DNA of 64,000 nucleotides. Origin: JBOGCH01 sp051656645. GTDB lineage: Bacteria > Bacteroidota > Bacteroidia > Bacteroidales > Marinifilaceae. A program made the translations under genes and the position numbers. The notes under the pieces are model-generated. The model did no database searches. It was given only the letters and a program-made list of their open reading frames with translations, and was not told the origin of the DNA. The stretch spans positions 1 to 64,000 of the forward strand of contig JBOGCH010000042.1 in assembly GCA_051656645.1 (NCBI GenBank), read 5' to 3'. Of this stretch, positions 46,931 through 56,162 are shown piece by piece; position 1 is the first letter of the stretch, and every line of letters starts with the position of its first letter.

Positions 46931-48679
46931 TTATTCTATATGCTTTAAAACATCCTCCACTATCAACTCATCCGTCAATCCGGTGGCTTTCATCAACTCC
47001 TCTGCATCATATCTATCCACAAACTCCTTCTTAAAACCATAATTAATAACCTTCATTCCAGATAGACCATAATAACTTGCTATTTTCTGACCATATCCAC
47101 CTTCAATAATACCATCTTCCAAAGTAATTACTAGTTCATGGTTCTCTGTCAGTGCCGCAAGCGCTGCAGTATCTACACCAGTTAAATAACGCGGACTTAT
47201 TAAAGTTGCTTTAATCCCTGCCTTTTTCTCCAATCGTTTTACAACTTGTTCCCCCAGTTGAAAGAAACTTCCCACCGCTATTACAGCAACTTTATTTCCT
47301 TCCTTCATTGTGTTGAACGTATTATAATTGCTATAATCGGAGTCAAACGTAATATCAATGGAATGTACCCCATTTGTTGGTACGCGAATTGCTACGGGAT
47401 GACCTGTCTGCCGAATTGCCCAACGTAACATCGCAAAATATTCCTCTCTACAAATTGGCGCTAAGTAAACCATATTAGGAATATCACTTAACTCAATGAT
47501 ATCAAAGAAGCATTGGTGAGATTGGTCAGGTATTCCATAAACTCCCGTTAGGAATACCAATATCACAGCAGGATTATTATTCATACATAAATCCTCAGAC
47601 AATTGGTCATATGCACGCTGTAGAAATGTTCCATATACTCCATACACTGGACAAGCATCGGCCTTCGCTAATCCCGATGCATAAGCCACTGCATGTTCCT
47701 CAGCAATTCCCACATCAACAAATTGAGCACCTGCTTTGGCACGTGCATCCGGGAAAAAGCCAAATATTAAAGGCGTTGCTGAACTTATTGCCACTAAGCG
47801 CGGATTCTTTTTCATCTCTTGTAATAAGAAACTACCAGTCAAAGCGCTGTAGTCCTCCTCTAAACTCATATCCACAAGCGCCTTACCTGTTTCGAGATTA
47901 AAAGGCGGCATATAATGGAATTTCTCCGCATCTTGAATTGCAGGCGCATAGCCCTGTCCCTTCACCGTGTTTATATGCACAACTATGGGGTGGTCAACAT
48001 CCTTTGCCCATTGAAATGTTTTAATCAGTGCCTGAATATTATTGCCCTCGTTTTGGTAAATATAATCCAAATTCAAGGAATGAAAATAGTTATCGTGCGA
48101 TGTCCCATTGCTATCACGCAGCTTCTTCAAAACTTTATACATTCCTCCATGATTTTCGGCTATCGCCCACTGATTATCATTGACTACAATGATAAAATTA
48201 CTTCCCAATTCGGCAGCATTATTCAAACCCTCAAATGCTTCTCCCCCACTCAATGCTCCATCACCAATAATTGCAATTATATTTTCATGCTCACCTTTTA
48301 AATCACGTGCTTTTGCCAAACCGCAACATAAACTAATGGCAGGACTAGTGTGACCCATAATAAAAAAATCATGCTCACTCTCTGCCGGATTTGTATACTC
48401 CGACACCTCATTCTTGATAAAAGCATCGCGCCTACCAGTTATAATTTTATGTGCAAAAGACTGATGAGATACGTCGAACACTATCTTGTCCTCAGGAGAG
48501 TTAAACACATAATGCATAGCCAGCGTAGCCTCCACCATTCCAAGATCCGAACCAACATGCCCGCCGTATTTGCTTACCTTATCCAATATTATTTGTCTAA
48601 TCTCTTCACTGAGTACTCCTAATTGCTTAACCGTTAACTTTTTTAAATCGGCCGGTTTGTTAATTTGTTCAACATACAT
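46931..48679 (-). CDS. DXS-like thiamine-diphosphate transketolase-family enzyme
   Basis: Related to 1-deoxyxylulose-5-phosphate synthase: SKYGGHVGSDLGMVE (His41), VFDVSHQSFAHKIITGR, MGHTSPAIS, GDGALSGGEAFEGLNNA (ThDP/Mg, 139-155), VNDN (166-169), IAEEHAVAYASGLA (catalytic Glu327) and TFLQRAYDQ. It is 582 residues, shorter than usual DXS (~620-640). Residues that hold the glyceraldehyde-phosphate group in E. coli DXS differ: the R..GIVGADG.TH segment reads LTGVYGIPDQSH and YPRG reads RVPTNG. So it may be a DXS paralogue with another acceptor; a housekeeping dxs could be elsewhere. Lone gene with its own terminator. Confidence 0.75.
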   Translation of the reverse strand: MYVEQINKPADLKKLTVKQLGVLSEEIRQIILDKVSKYGGHVGSDLGMVEATLAMHYVFNSPEDKIVFDVSHQSFAHKIITGRRDAFIKNEVSEYTNPAESEHDFFIMGHTSPAISLCCGLAKARDLKGEHENIIAIIGDGALSGGEAFEGLNNAAELGSNFIIVVNDNQWAIAENHGGMYKVLKKLRDSNGTSHDNYFHSLNLDYIYQNEGNNIQALIKTFQWAKDVDHPIVVHINTVKGQGYAPAIQDAEKFHYMPPFNLETGKALVDMSLEEDYSALTGSFLLQEMKKNPRLVAISSATPLIFGFFPDARAKAGAQFVDVGIAEEHAVAYASGLAKADACPVYGVYGTFLQRAYDQLSEDLCMNNNPAVILVFLTGVYGIPDQSHQCFFDIIELSDIPNMVYLAPICREEYFAMLRWAIRQTGHPVAIRVPTNGVHSIDITFDSDYSNYNTFNTMKEGNKVAVIAVGSFFQLGEQVVKRLEKKAGIKATLISPRYLTGVDTAALAALTENHELVITLEDGIIEGGYGQKIASYYGLSGMKVINYGFKKEFVDRYDAEELMKATGLTDELIVEDVLKHIE

Positions 48680-48752
48680 ATTATCCTGTTTAAATAATTA
48701 TATACCCTTTGCGTATTCTCGTTTTATTTATTTAAAAATCTATTCTCCATTT

Positions 48753-49757
48753 CTAAGATTGTACCTGACTTGGATATAACGGATTTCCTGTTTCATCTAC
48801 CGGTATCCAATCAATAACTTGTGCATTACCAAACTCAATTTCCTCACCTTTAATAATACCTAAAAACAAATAGGAGTGTCCGGCTTCAAAAATTCCTCCC
48901 GGAGCTGCTATTGAAGTAATATATGTATTAGTTTGGGTAGTTGCACCGTCATTTAATGTTACATTAACCGACAAGTCTACGCCAAAGCCTGCCGTACTTT
49001 GACTTACCGGCAGTACAATTAACTGAGCAACATTGCTATTAATGCCCATATTCATTTGTGTAGTTGCAGCCGATGAAACGGGAGCTATAATACCTGTTGC
49101 TAATGACCATGATGCACCACTCGTTGTTGGCGGATAAATTTTTGCCGTTGCAATGCTATTCACTGTTAAGTTGGTACCTCCTTCTATTCTAAGAACAATC
49201 TGAGCACAGCAATGCTCAAACGTTATATTTATCAACTCGGGCGATGTGTTTACCACCTTACCGGCCAAGGACCACCATAAATAATCCACGCCATTATTCA
49301 ATGACGATACGACACCATTGGTGAAGGTAGGCGCAGCAGCTCCGCTAGAGTTTATTGTTGCCGAATAAAAATTATAAGTCCCTTTGGTTAAATACATATC
49401 TTGACTTGTGGGGCTCAAAGTTCCTGCTGTCAATGTTTTATAATTAACTTGCGCATCGGGTGTTTGAGTCACGGTACGCCCTTCACCGTACGCATAAACT
49501 ATTACATTCCTGTCCTTAGCTAAAGCCGATAATCCTTTCGTGGAAACCAAACTCTCCGTGCTAGCATTAAACGTCACTTTATTTGTCGCTGACGATCCGC
49601 CTCCAGATGACCCACTATCGGATGATCCCGACCCACCCTCGTTTATTGTTATATTTATCTTATCTGCGCATTGTACCATTGTCAATGCATAAATAAATAG
49701 TGAGCTAAAATAAAACAGAGTCCTAACTCTTTTAAGTAAAATAGTTGCAGTTTTCAT
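48753..49757 (-). CDS. Fimbrillin-family lipoprotein (BF2992-like)
   Basis: Predicted surface lipoprotein: basic N-terminus, hydrophobic segment and lipobox ending LTMVQC (Cys30). After a Ser/Gly-rich linker (GGSGSSDSGSSGGG) the fimbrillin fold is indicated by YLTKGTYNFYSAT, GVDYLWWSLAG, ITFEHCCAQIVLRI, and APGGIFEAGHSYLFLGII, then the closing VIDWIPV. 334 residues. Downstream of a paralogue with 24 bases between; the pair is probably one transcript. Likely a pilus or surface-structure subunit; a defined role is not known. Confidence 0.75.
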   Translation of the reverse strand: MKTATILLKRVRTLFYFSSLFIYALTMVQCADKINITINEGGSGSSDSGSSGGGSSATNKVTFNASTESLVSTKGLSALAKDRNVIVYAYGEGRTVTQTPDAQVNYKTLTAGTLSPTSQDMYLTKGTYNFYSATINSSGAAAPTFTNGVVSSLNNGVDYLWWSLAGKVVNTSPELINITFEHCCAQIVLRIEGGTNLTVNSIATAKIYPPTTSGASWSLATGIIAPVSSAATTQMNMGINSNVAQLIVLPVSQSTAGFGVDLSVNVTLNDGATTQTNTYITSIAAPGGIFEAGHSYLFLGIIKGEEIEFGNAQVIDWIPVDETGNPLYPSQVQS

Positions 49758-49781
49758 AGACTTATCATTTATAGTTGTTTA

Positions 49782-50711
49782 TTACAATGTGTGGTGAACT
49801 TGTTCTTCAACGCTTAATATATCGTCATCAATAATAGCTTTGTAATTATATTGATGTCCAGGTAGGAAACCTCCACGTGGCGTTGGAATCTTGACACTAA
49901 AAGTTTTAGGAAAGAGTATATGATCGTTAGTATAAGCCACTATGTTCAACGTTATAGGCTTTTTCGCTGTAAATGGCGGAATAATTTGCCAACAATTACG
50001 CCCCAACAGTTTAAGCGCTAACGTACCACTGTTACTAAGTGTTTGCGGAAGAATATCGCCCGTTGCAAGTTCTATGTATTGTTTACCAGTAGGTATTGTA
50101 ACGGATACAGACTCAACCTTCCATAACACGGTAAAAAATGAGTCCGAGATGTCTATATTCAGTTTAAAACATATTTGCTCAAAGAGTAACGGGACAACGA
50201 TAGGGTTGGTATACACATCAACTTTCTTCAACGAAGTCCATATATAATCTACACCTTTCTTTATACTCACGGATTTACCCCCCTTAAACGTAGGCGTTTT
50301 GTCTGGTATTGAGTTTGAACTAACGGCATATATATCATAATAGCCAGGCGGCAAATAAACCGGAGTTGAAATTTCTGTTAATTGCCCAGGAGGTCCGCTT
50401 ACATAACGCCTCACAGCCAATGGCGACCGAGAAGTACTTGCCCTATGCTTATAAATATACACCGTAACATATTCCCCAGAGGATATTGGTGTTGATTGCC
50501 CCGGAAAACCAAAACCTCCGCTAAATCCAATCTGACTACCTTCCATTCCCCCAAACTCAACTTCCCCCATTGGTGTTCCGCCATCATTTTCCGTACCCTC
50601 ACCATAATTAAGCGACACATCAACATCGTCAGTGCAGGTTAAAAAAGTAGAGATGCATAAAACAGCAATAATTAATTTTGCTATATTACTTATAGTTCTA
50701 ATCATTGTCAT
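49782..50711 (-). CDS. Fimbrillin-family lipoprotein (BF2992-like), first of pair
   Basis: Lipoprotein signal with lipobox STFLTC (Cys26). It repeats the architecture of the downstream product: Gly-rich linker (GTENDGGTPMG, GFSGGFGFPG), VYLPPGYYDIYAVSSNS, GVDYIWTSLKKV, LLFEQICFKLNIDIS, and IPTPRGGFLPGHQYNYKAII near the end. Here the stretch after the last strand is short (DDDILSVEEQVHHTL), lacking the W.PV ending of the partner. 309 residues; the start could also be the Met at 50705. Sequence identity to the partner is low outside those motifs, so the duplication is old. Confidence 0.72.
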   Translation of the reverse strand: MTMIRTISNIAKLIIAVLCISTFLTCTDDVDVSLNYGEGTENDGGTPMGEVEFGGMEGSQIGFSGGFGFPGQSTPISSGEYVTVYIYKHRASTSRSPLAVRRYVSGPPGQLTEISTPVYLPPGYYDIYAVSSNSIPDKTPTFKGGKSVSIKKGVDYIWTSLKKVDVYTNPIVVPLLFEQICFKLNIDISDSFFTVLWKVESVSVTIPTGKQYIELATGDILPQTLSNSGTLALKLLGRNCWQIIPPFTAKKPITLNIVAYTNDHILFPKTFSVKIPTPRGGFLPGHQYNYKAIIDDDILSVEEQVHHTL

Positions 50712-51080
50712 TGCACAGGCCCATTTTGTGTTATTATCTATTAAACTAAGTAATTCAATAACAATAAACGTTACTTAATACAATTTTGTTATACTTTATT
50801 TTCAGGATGTTACAAAAACCTTCAAGCAATAGCCGGCGCGCATAAGATAGTGCGCTATACTTTTTACACTGATTAAGCCATATATTTTTAATACAATTAT
50901 GTCAGTAGCGCTTAAGCGGTATACATCCTATAAGTACCTCTTGCAATTAATATTGTACTACATTATCCAATATTCACATTTATGAATTTAGTATATATAA
51001 TTTCTAAATATTGGCTTCACTGTAAAGAGCACAACATATAGATCCGAATTGCCTAAAAAAGATAATTATTGCCTCTATCC

Positions 51081-51190
51081 CTGTTAAGGGTTTCGACTAG
51101 GTTACGACTACTATTGGGGTACCATACTAGTCGATACCTTGTCGTAACCTAGTCGATACCTTGTAGAAACCCACAAGTAGGGTAATCCTG
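51081..51190. repeat. Second head-to-head 11-bp repeat array
   Basis: Left units read CTGTTAAGGGT, TTCGACTAGGT, TACGACTACTA; right units TACTAGTCGAT, ACCTTGTCGTA, ACCTAGTCGAT, ACCTTGTAGAA, ACCCACAAGTA, i.e. reverse complements of the left. The 11-base step is kept over about ten units, turning over near 51114-51124. The unit sequence differs from the array at 25661-25828, but the plan (11-base period, inverted halves, non-coding) is the same. Confidence 0.75.
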
Positions 51191-51337
51191 GCACTGCGCC
51201 ACCTTGTATCTCTCTCTACAACTATTGAGAATAGAAATTGCATAAGGGACTACCTGATAGCAAGTCTATGAGTTATTATTTCAAAATAGTTCTCCAAAAT
51301 ACATTCACATTTAGCAAGCCCAAGAATAATGATAAAG

Positions 51338-51411
51338 GTAAATACGTCGCGATCCCGATAACGCAAATTTTATTACTATAATCTGCGTTATCGGGGTAGC
51401 GACGTATTTAC
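51338..51411. repeat. 28-base inverted repeat
   Basis: Arms 51338-51365 and 51384-51411 match at 26 of 28 positions around an 18-base A/T-rich loop. GC-rich compared with its surroundings, without a T run; it precedes the ribH terminator by a few bases. Confidence 0.7.
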
Positions 51412-51415
51412 ACAT

Positions 51416-51454
51416 AAAAATAGCGGATATCCAATTATGACATCCGCTATTTTT
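51416..51454 (-). terminator. Terminator of the rib operon
   Basis: Perfect 13-bp stem (51416-51428 with 51442-51454) with A/T tracts on both sides, about 25 bases after the ribH stop. Confidence 0.8.
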
Positions 51455-51477
51455 ATACTCTGATAGTAATACTTAGC

Positions 51478-51939
51478 TTAGATTTGCTTAAGCAAGTTTA
51501 CCATTTCAATAGCTGTTGTAACAGCCTCAAAACCTTTGTTACCAGCTTTTGTCCCGGCACGCTCAATTGCTTGCTCGATTGAATCTGTTGTTAAAATTCC
51601 AAAGATTACCGGCACACCTGTTTGTAAACCTACAGTGGCAATACCTTTTGTTGCTTCATTTGCAACCATGTCAAAGTGTGGAGTGGCACCACGAATAACA
51701 GCTCCAAGGCAGATGACAGCATCATATTTCTTGCTTTCTACCATTTTCTTTGCTACCAACGGAATTTCAAATGCCCCTGGAGTCCATGCTATAGTGATAT
51801 CCTCTTCGTTACCACCGTGACGTTTAAAAGCGTCGATAGCGCCTCCTAATAATTTAGAGGTGATGAATTCATTGAAACGTCCGGCAACAATACCTATACG
51901 TTGGCCTTGAGCTAAAATATTTCCTTCTAATACTTTCAT
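51478..51939 (-). CDS. ribH: 6,7-dimethyl-8-ribityllumazine synthase
   Basis: Condenses the pyrimidine and the four-carbon unit to lumazine in riboflavin synthesis. [55 protein letters not shown] (with catalytic His) and [16 protein letters not shown] are typical. 153 residues. Last gene of ribD-ribE-ribBA-ribH, 23 bases after ribBA, all controlled by the FMN riboswitch. Confidence 0.97.
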   Translation of the reverse strand: MKVLEGNILAQGQRIGIVAGRFNEFITSKLLGGAIDAFKRHGGNEEDITIAWTPGAFEIPLVAKKMVESKKYDAVICLGAVIRGATPHFDMVANEATKGIATVGLQTGVPVIFGILTTDSIEQAIERAGTKAGNKGFEAVTTAIEMVNLLKQI

Positions 51940-51962
51940 GGTTATTTGTGTTTTATGTATTA

Positions 51963-53234
51963 TTATTTTTTATCGTGATTGCAGTTTTTATGATTACAAG
52001 TTTTTAGGTGTTCTACCTGATCCTTGTCACGCATATGAAGCATGTGTCCCATCTTTTTGTATTTCGTGTACATGTAGTATTCATTACGTTCATTACATGT
52101 CATTTCTATCTCCTCACGTCCCGATACCTCTATACCGTAACCGCTAAGTCCTGTTATTTTAAGCGGATTGTTGGTCATTAAGCGTAATTTCTTTACACCT
52201 AAGTCTGCAAGTATTTCTGCACCTACTCCATAATCACGCAAGTCAGCTTTGAAGCCTAGAGCAATGTTTGCCTCAACGGTATCCATACCTTGATCCTGAA
52301 GCTCATATGCTTTTAGTTTATTAATAAGGCCAATACCACGACCTTCTTGACGCAAGTAAAGTAGTATACCGCGACCTTCTTTCTCTATTCGAGTTAGCGC
52401 TTCTGCAAGCTGATCGCCACAATCGCAACGCAGAGATCCGAATACATCGCCAGTTAAACACTCTGAATGTACACGACACAGTACAGGTTCATCTGTCGTT
52501 ACATCGCCTTTTACAAGCGCTATATGATGTTCTCCTGTTACTTTGTTTACATAACCATATGAGCGGAATGTTCCAAATTTTGTTGGTAATTCAACATCAG
52601 TAACACGCTCTACAAGGTGTATGTGATGGCGCTGATATTTTATTAACTCATCAATGGTAAGCATTTTGATATCATATTCCTTGGCAAATATACGTAAGTC
52701 TGGAACACGCGCCATTGTACCATCCTCATTCATAATTTCGCAAATTACACCGGCTGGATATAGACCTGCAAGTTTTGCCAAATCCACTGCCGCTTCCGTA
52801 TGTCCTGCACGCTCCACTACGCCAAAAGGACGAGATATGAGTGGAAAAATATGTCCTGGACGTGTAAAATCATGCGGTTTAGCCTCCGGATTAAGCACTT
52901 CAAGAATGGTATGAGCGCGCTCCTGAGCGGAAATTCCTGTATGACAATCGGCCGCATCAATAGATACAGTAAATGCCGTTTGTTTTTTATCCGTATTATT
53001 GGCGCACATCATATCAATTTGTAGCTCGTCAAGACGCTCTTTGATAATAGGCATACATATAAGTCCACCGGCTTTCTTAGCCATAAAGTTTATAGCCTCT
53101 GGAGTTACTTTTTCAGCAGCCATCAGTAGGTCGCCTTCATTCTCTCTATCCTCATCGTCCACAACGATAATCATTTTACCGGCTTTGATATCCTCAATAG
53201 CCTCTTCGACGGTACAAAAAATTTTGTCTTCCAT
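51963..53234 (-). CDS. ribBA: Bifunctional DHBP synthase / GTP cyclohydrolase II
   Basis: Residues 1-~205 are RibB, which makes the 4-carbon unit from ribulose-5-phosphate ([59 protein letters not shown]). The rest is RibA, which opens GTP ([20 protein letters not shown] with zinc Cys, [17 protein letters not shown]). At 423 residues there is a ~25-residue tail ending in Cys/His-rich [11 protein letters not shown], which looks like a small metal-binding motif and is not part of the catalytic core. Third in the rib operon. Confidence 0.96.
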   Translation of the reverse strand: MEDKIFCTVEEAIEDIKAGKMIIVVDDEDRENEGDLLMAAEKVTPEAINFMAKKAGGLICMPIIKERLDELQIDMMCANNTDKKQTAFTVSIDAADCHTGISAQERAHTILEVLNPEAKPHDFTRPGHIFPLISRPFGVVERAGHTEAAVDLAKLAGLYPAGVICEIMNEDGTMARVPDLRIFAKEYDIKMLTIDELIKYQRHHIHLVERVTDVELPTKFGTFRSYGYVNKVTGEHHIALVKGDVTTDEPVLCRVHSECLTGDVFGSLRCDCGDQLAEALTRIEKEGRGILLYLRQEGRGIGLINKLKAYELQDQGMDTVEANIALGFKADLRDYGVGAEILADLGVKKLRLMTNNPLKITGLSGYGIEVSGREEIEMTCNERNEYYMYTKYKKMGHMLHMRDKDQVEHLKTCNHKNCNHDKK

Positions 53235-53319
53235 GATTTATTCTATTTTCTTTTTGTCATGTCGCTCAATAGAAAGCGATAGATCAGAAAGGTATTATAT
53301 TTTTATTCGTTATTCTCTT

Positions 53320-53958
53320 TTAAAAACCGTTTTCGGCCAAAAACTCTAATGTTATTCCACCGCTTTTAGCTTGTCCTCCCATTAGTTTTTCTACGTATTT
53401 GGCAATCATATCGGTTTCGATATTTACCTTAGAACCAATGGATTTGCTAACTAATGTTGTTTCATCCTGTGTATGCGGAATGATGGATACTTTAAAACAG
53501 CTATTGTCCACATAAGCCACTGTTAGACTGACACCATCAATGGTAATTGAACCTTTTTCAATGATGTATCTTAGTAGTGAACCATCGGCATCTATAGTAA
53601 TCCAAATGGCATTATCGTCTTGATATTTATCACTTATGCGTGCCGTCCCATCTATATGACCGGATACTAAATGACCGCCAAGACGTGAACTTAACTGTAA
53701 AGCGCGTTCTAAGTTAACTTTTGAACCTATTTTAAGATCGCCAAGTCCGGAACGACGCATTGTTTCGGGCATTACATCTGCAGTAAACCCCGATGCATCT
53801 ATCGTAGTAACCGTTAGACACACACCGTTTGTGGCAATACTGTCCCCAACTATTGTACCTTCGAGCACTTTTTTTGCAGCTACTCGCAAGGAAACGCTTT
53901 TTGAGCCTTGCGCAATACGTTCAATGGTTCCTATTTCTTCTATTATTCCGGTAAACAT
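53320..53958 (-). CDS. ribE: Riboflavin synthase alpha
   Basis: Dismutates two lumazines to riboflavin. Two lumazine-binding repeats: MFTGIIEEIGTIERI...GDSIATNGVCLTV and SGHIDGTARI...GSITIDGVSLTVAYVD, each ending in a conserved ATNG/TIDG.CLTV/SLTV. 212 residues, normal. Its start codon overlaps the ribD stop by one base (53958), so it is translationally coupled to ribD, and 85 bases separate it from ribBA. Confidence 0.97.
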   Translation of the reverse strand: MFTGIIEEIGTIERIAQGSKSVSLRVAAKKVLEGTIVGDSIATNGVCLTVTTIDASGFTADVMPETMRRSGLGDLKIGSKVNLERALQLSSRLGGHLVSGHIDGTARISDKYQDDNAIWITIDADGSLLRYIIEKGSITIDGVSLTVAYVDNSCFKVSIIPHTQDETTLVSKSIGSKVNIETDMIAKYVEKLMGGQAKSGGITLEFLAENGF

Positions 53959-55055
53959 TATTTTGTGTCAATTAGTCCTTTTATTAAAATATCTTCTCCA
54001 ACTTGCTCAACGGAAATTTCCGTTAGCGAAATGGCATTACCCATGTGCGGGAAACCTTCCCCTTCCACAGGTGTTTTGGCATCCTTACCGCCAATTAGCT
54101 TGGGAGCCACAAACGCATATACTTCGTCTATGCAATTATGTTGCAAAAAGGCGAAATTCAGTGTTCCACCACCTTCTAAAAGAATGGCATCTATTTTACG
54201 CTGTCCTAATAAACGGAGCATTTCTGGAATATCCACTTCTCCATTACGATCGGGGCAACACATACACTCAACGCCAAATTGTGACAAATGCTCTAACGCA
54301 TCGTTAGTTGCAAGTGAGGTGTGAGCAATTATTGTGGGGTATTCTTTGGCCGTTTGTACTAATTGCGAATGAACGGGAATACGAGCAGTGGTATCCACCA
54401 CGATACGTATAGGCTGGCGTGCATCTTGGTCCAGACGGCATGTTAGCATTGGGTCATCAGCTAAAACTGTACCTATTCCTACCATTATAGCGGGATACTC
54501 CTTGCGTAATTCTTGCACCCTATCTCTAGCTTCTGAGGACGTTACCCAACGAGATTGACCGGTGTAAGTGGCTATTTTACCATCTAACGTCATGGCCGTT
54601 TTTAATAACACCCATGGCATTTGTGTGGTAATGTATTTTAGAAACACACGGTTAAGGTGATTTATAGCTTCTTGCTGTACTCCGGTAATTACCTCTATAC
54701 CCGCACGTTCAAGAATAGCCACTCCTTGTCCCGCAACAAGTGGATTTGGATCTAAGATACCAATAACTACTTTGCTGATACCTTTTTCTATAATAATATC
54801 AGTGCAAGGTGGCGTTTTACCATGATGACAACAAGGTTCCAATGTTACATACAAAGTTGCACCTCTAGCTTCTTCGCCACACTCATTGAGTGCATGGCGC
54901 TCGGCATGCCACTCGCCATAGCGAGGATGATAGCCTTGTGCTATAATCTCACCATTTTTGACAACAAGCGCACCAACAAGCGGGTTGGGATTGACTCCGC
55001 CAATTCCCTCCTTAGCTAGCTCTATTGCTTTTAGCATGTATTGACTATGTTCCAT
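53958..55055 (-). CDS. ribD: Riboflavin deaminase/reductase
   Basis: Bifunctional enzyme: N-terminal cytidine-deaminase-like domain with zinc-site HAERHALNECG and LEPCCHHGKTPPCTDI, C-terminal reductase domain (VLLKTAMTLDGKIATYTGQS, GIGTVLADDPMLTCR, ILLEGGGTLNFAFL). 365 residues. First gene of the rib transcript; the FMN riboswitch and terminator lie 20-220 bases upstream. Confidence 0.96.
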   Translation of the reverse strand: MEHSQYMLKAIELAKEGIGGVNPNPLVGALVVKNGEIIAQGYHPRYGEWHAERHALNECGEEARGATLYVTLEPCCHHGKTPPCTDIIIEKGISKVVIGILDPNPLVAGQGVAILERAGIEVITGVQQEAINHLNRVFLKYITTQMPWVLLKTAMTLDGKIATYTGQSRWVTSSEARDRVQELRKEYPAIMVGIGTVLADDPMLTCRLDQDARQPIRIVVDTTARIPVHSQLVQTAKEYPTIIAHTSLATNDALEHLSQFGVECMCCPDRNGEVDIPEMLRLLGQRKIDAILLEGGGTLNFAFLQHNCIDEVYAFVAPKLIGGKDAKTPVEGEGFPHMGNAISLTEISVEQVGEDILIKGLIDTK

Positions 55056-55072
55056 AAACCGTGTTTAAACAT

Positions 55073-55107
55073 AAAATGCCCTGAATGTATGTTACACTCA
55101 GGGCATT
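55073..55107 (-). terminator. FMN riboswitch expression-platform terminator
   Basis: On the minus strand a stem of about 14 bp (55073-55090 with 55094-55107, one or two mismatches) precedes TTTTATGTTT and the ribD start. It would form when FMN is bound and stop transcription. Confidence 0.75.
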
Positions 55108-55156
55108 GAAATAATATCTTTATATAAACATATATGCATGTCTATTTAAACCGATA

Positions 55157-55275
55157 TACTCTTCTTTCATCCGGACTATGACCGTCGGTAAGGGAATTGC
55201 ACCCTTTCAGTCCCTTTATGGGGGAGTCGCGGACTATTACCGCCGGTAGGGAGTTACACCCTGCCCTGAAGAATT
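55157..55275 (-). promoter_or_regulatory. FMN riboswitch (RFN element)
   Basis: The minus strand shows the conserved RFN blocks: TTCTTCAGGGCAGGGTG, AACTCCCTACCGGCGGTAA, AGTCCGCGA, CCTTACCGACGGTCATAGTC and the closing CCGGATGAAAGAAG. It is placed just downstream of the promoter and upstream of the terminator and ribD. Confidence 0.95.
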
Positions 55276-55286
55276 ATCTTACGTTG

Positions 55287-55318
55287 CAAATGTAAATGGT
55301 AAAAATAGGAAATGCAAG
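55287..55318 (-). promoter_or_regulatory. rib operon promoter
   Basis: Minus strand CTTG (55318-55315), 20-base spacer, TACATTTG (55294-55287), one mismatch in the -33 box. Transcription would start a few bases before the riboswitch. Confidence 0.6.
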
Positions 55319-55393
55319 AAGATTAAGGATAATATCGCATAGACTATTACATTTTTCGCTACTTTTGTGTTAAAGTATTAAACTACAAAACTC

Positions 55394-55924
55394 ATGGCAA
55401 TAATCAGAGAATTAAACGGACATACGCCTAAATTTGGTAAGAATTGTTTTCTTGCTGATAACGCAGCTATTATTGGCGACGTAGAAATGGGCGACGATTG
55501 CAGTATTTGGTTTGGAGCCGTTCTTCGTGGCGACGTCAATTCAATACGTATTGGTAATAAAGTAAATATACAGGATAATGCGACCGTACACGCAACATAC
55601 CAGAAATTTGCAACTTACATTGGCAATAATGTATCCATTGCACATAACTGCGTAATACACGGCTGCACTATCAAGGATAACGTGCTTATTGGGATGGGCG
55701 CTATTGTTATGGACAACGTTGTTGTAGAAAGCAATACCATCATCGCCGCAGGCAGTTTAGTAACAAAAGGCACTGTGGTTGAATCCGGTTGGGTATATGC
55801 CGGTTCACCTGCTAAGAAACTAAAACAGATGGACGAAGCGTTGCTGCGCGGTGAAGTGGAACGTATTGTGGATGCTTACTCCATGTATGCGTCTTGGTAT
55901 GACGAGGAGAAAAAGGAGGATTAA
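55394..55924 (+). CDS. Gamma carbonic anhydrase-like hexapeptide protein
   Basis: Left-handed beta-helix protein of the gamma-CA/YrdA family, trimeric, likely cytoplasmic. Hexapeptide turns run from about residue 15 (ADNAAIIGDVEMGDDCSIWFGAVLRGD) with the zinc His in TVHATYQ and SIAHNCVIHGC, and GIIA-type turns to residue 145, then a C-terminal helix. 176 residues. The metal ligands are kept, but many family members lack CO2 hydration; the role is uncertain. Confidence 0.9.
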   Translation: MAIIRELNGHTPKFGKNCFLADNAAIIGDVEMGDDCSIWFGAVLRGDVNSIRIGNKVNIQDNATVHATYQKFATYIGNNVSIAHNCVIHGCTIKDNVLIGMGAIVMDNVVVESNTIIAAGSLVTKGTVVESGWVYAGSPAKKLKQMDEALLRGEVERIVDAYSMYASWYDEEKKED

Positions 55925-56097
55925 ATAGCGTTTTATTGTAGACGTTCCTTTTTACAATTTATAAACTTTGCAAGCAATATTATTTTGAAGATATATTGTA
56001 TCTTCGCAAGGTTTCGCAAAATACACGGCGAAATGTCTTTGGGCATATTAAATAATAGTATCACTATACATTTGCCTAATTAAAAATATTAAGAATG

Positions 56098-56162
56098 CTT
56101 CAGTAAAGCTATGGCTGAAATTGCAATAAAAATTAAAAGTGGAATTGTTGATCAACAAGACA
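56098..56162 (+). repeat. Direct repeat, copy 1 (resembles the ftsE start)
   Basis: This stretch aligns with 56858-56922 at roughly three in four positions, covering the leader TTCAGTAAA, the ATG and about 16 codons. It encodes MAEIAIKIKSGIVDQQD, closely matching the ftsE start MTEIAVKIEGGVVKQQD, then goes out of homology before the true rpe start. Confidence 0.75.

Larger units (their letters stand above)
50712..51477. other. Long intergenic region upstream of the fimbrillin pair
   Basis: 766 A/T-rich bases without a supported gene. It holds an 11-bp repeat array (51081-51190), a long imperfect palindrome (51338-51411) and the ribH terminator (51416-51454). Confidence 0.6.

Noticed and set aside
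46931..48679. Confident annotation as the housekeeping dxs
   Set aside because: The fold is right but substrate-phosphate residues differ and the protein is short, so only a DXS-like call is supported.
50712..51477. tRNA or small RNA gene in the long gap
   Set aside because: No cloverleaf, TTCGA arm or CCA-type end was found on either strand; only repeats and a terminator are seen.
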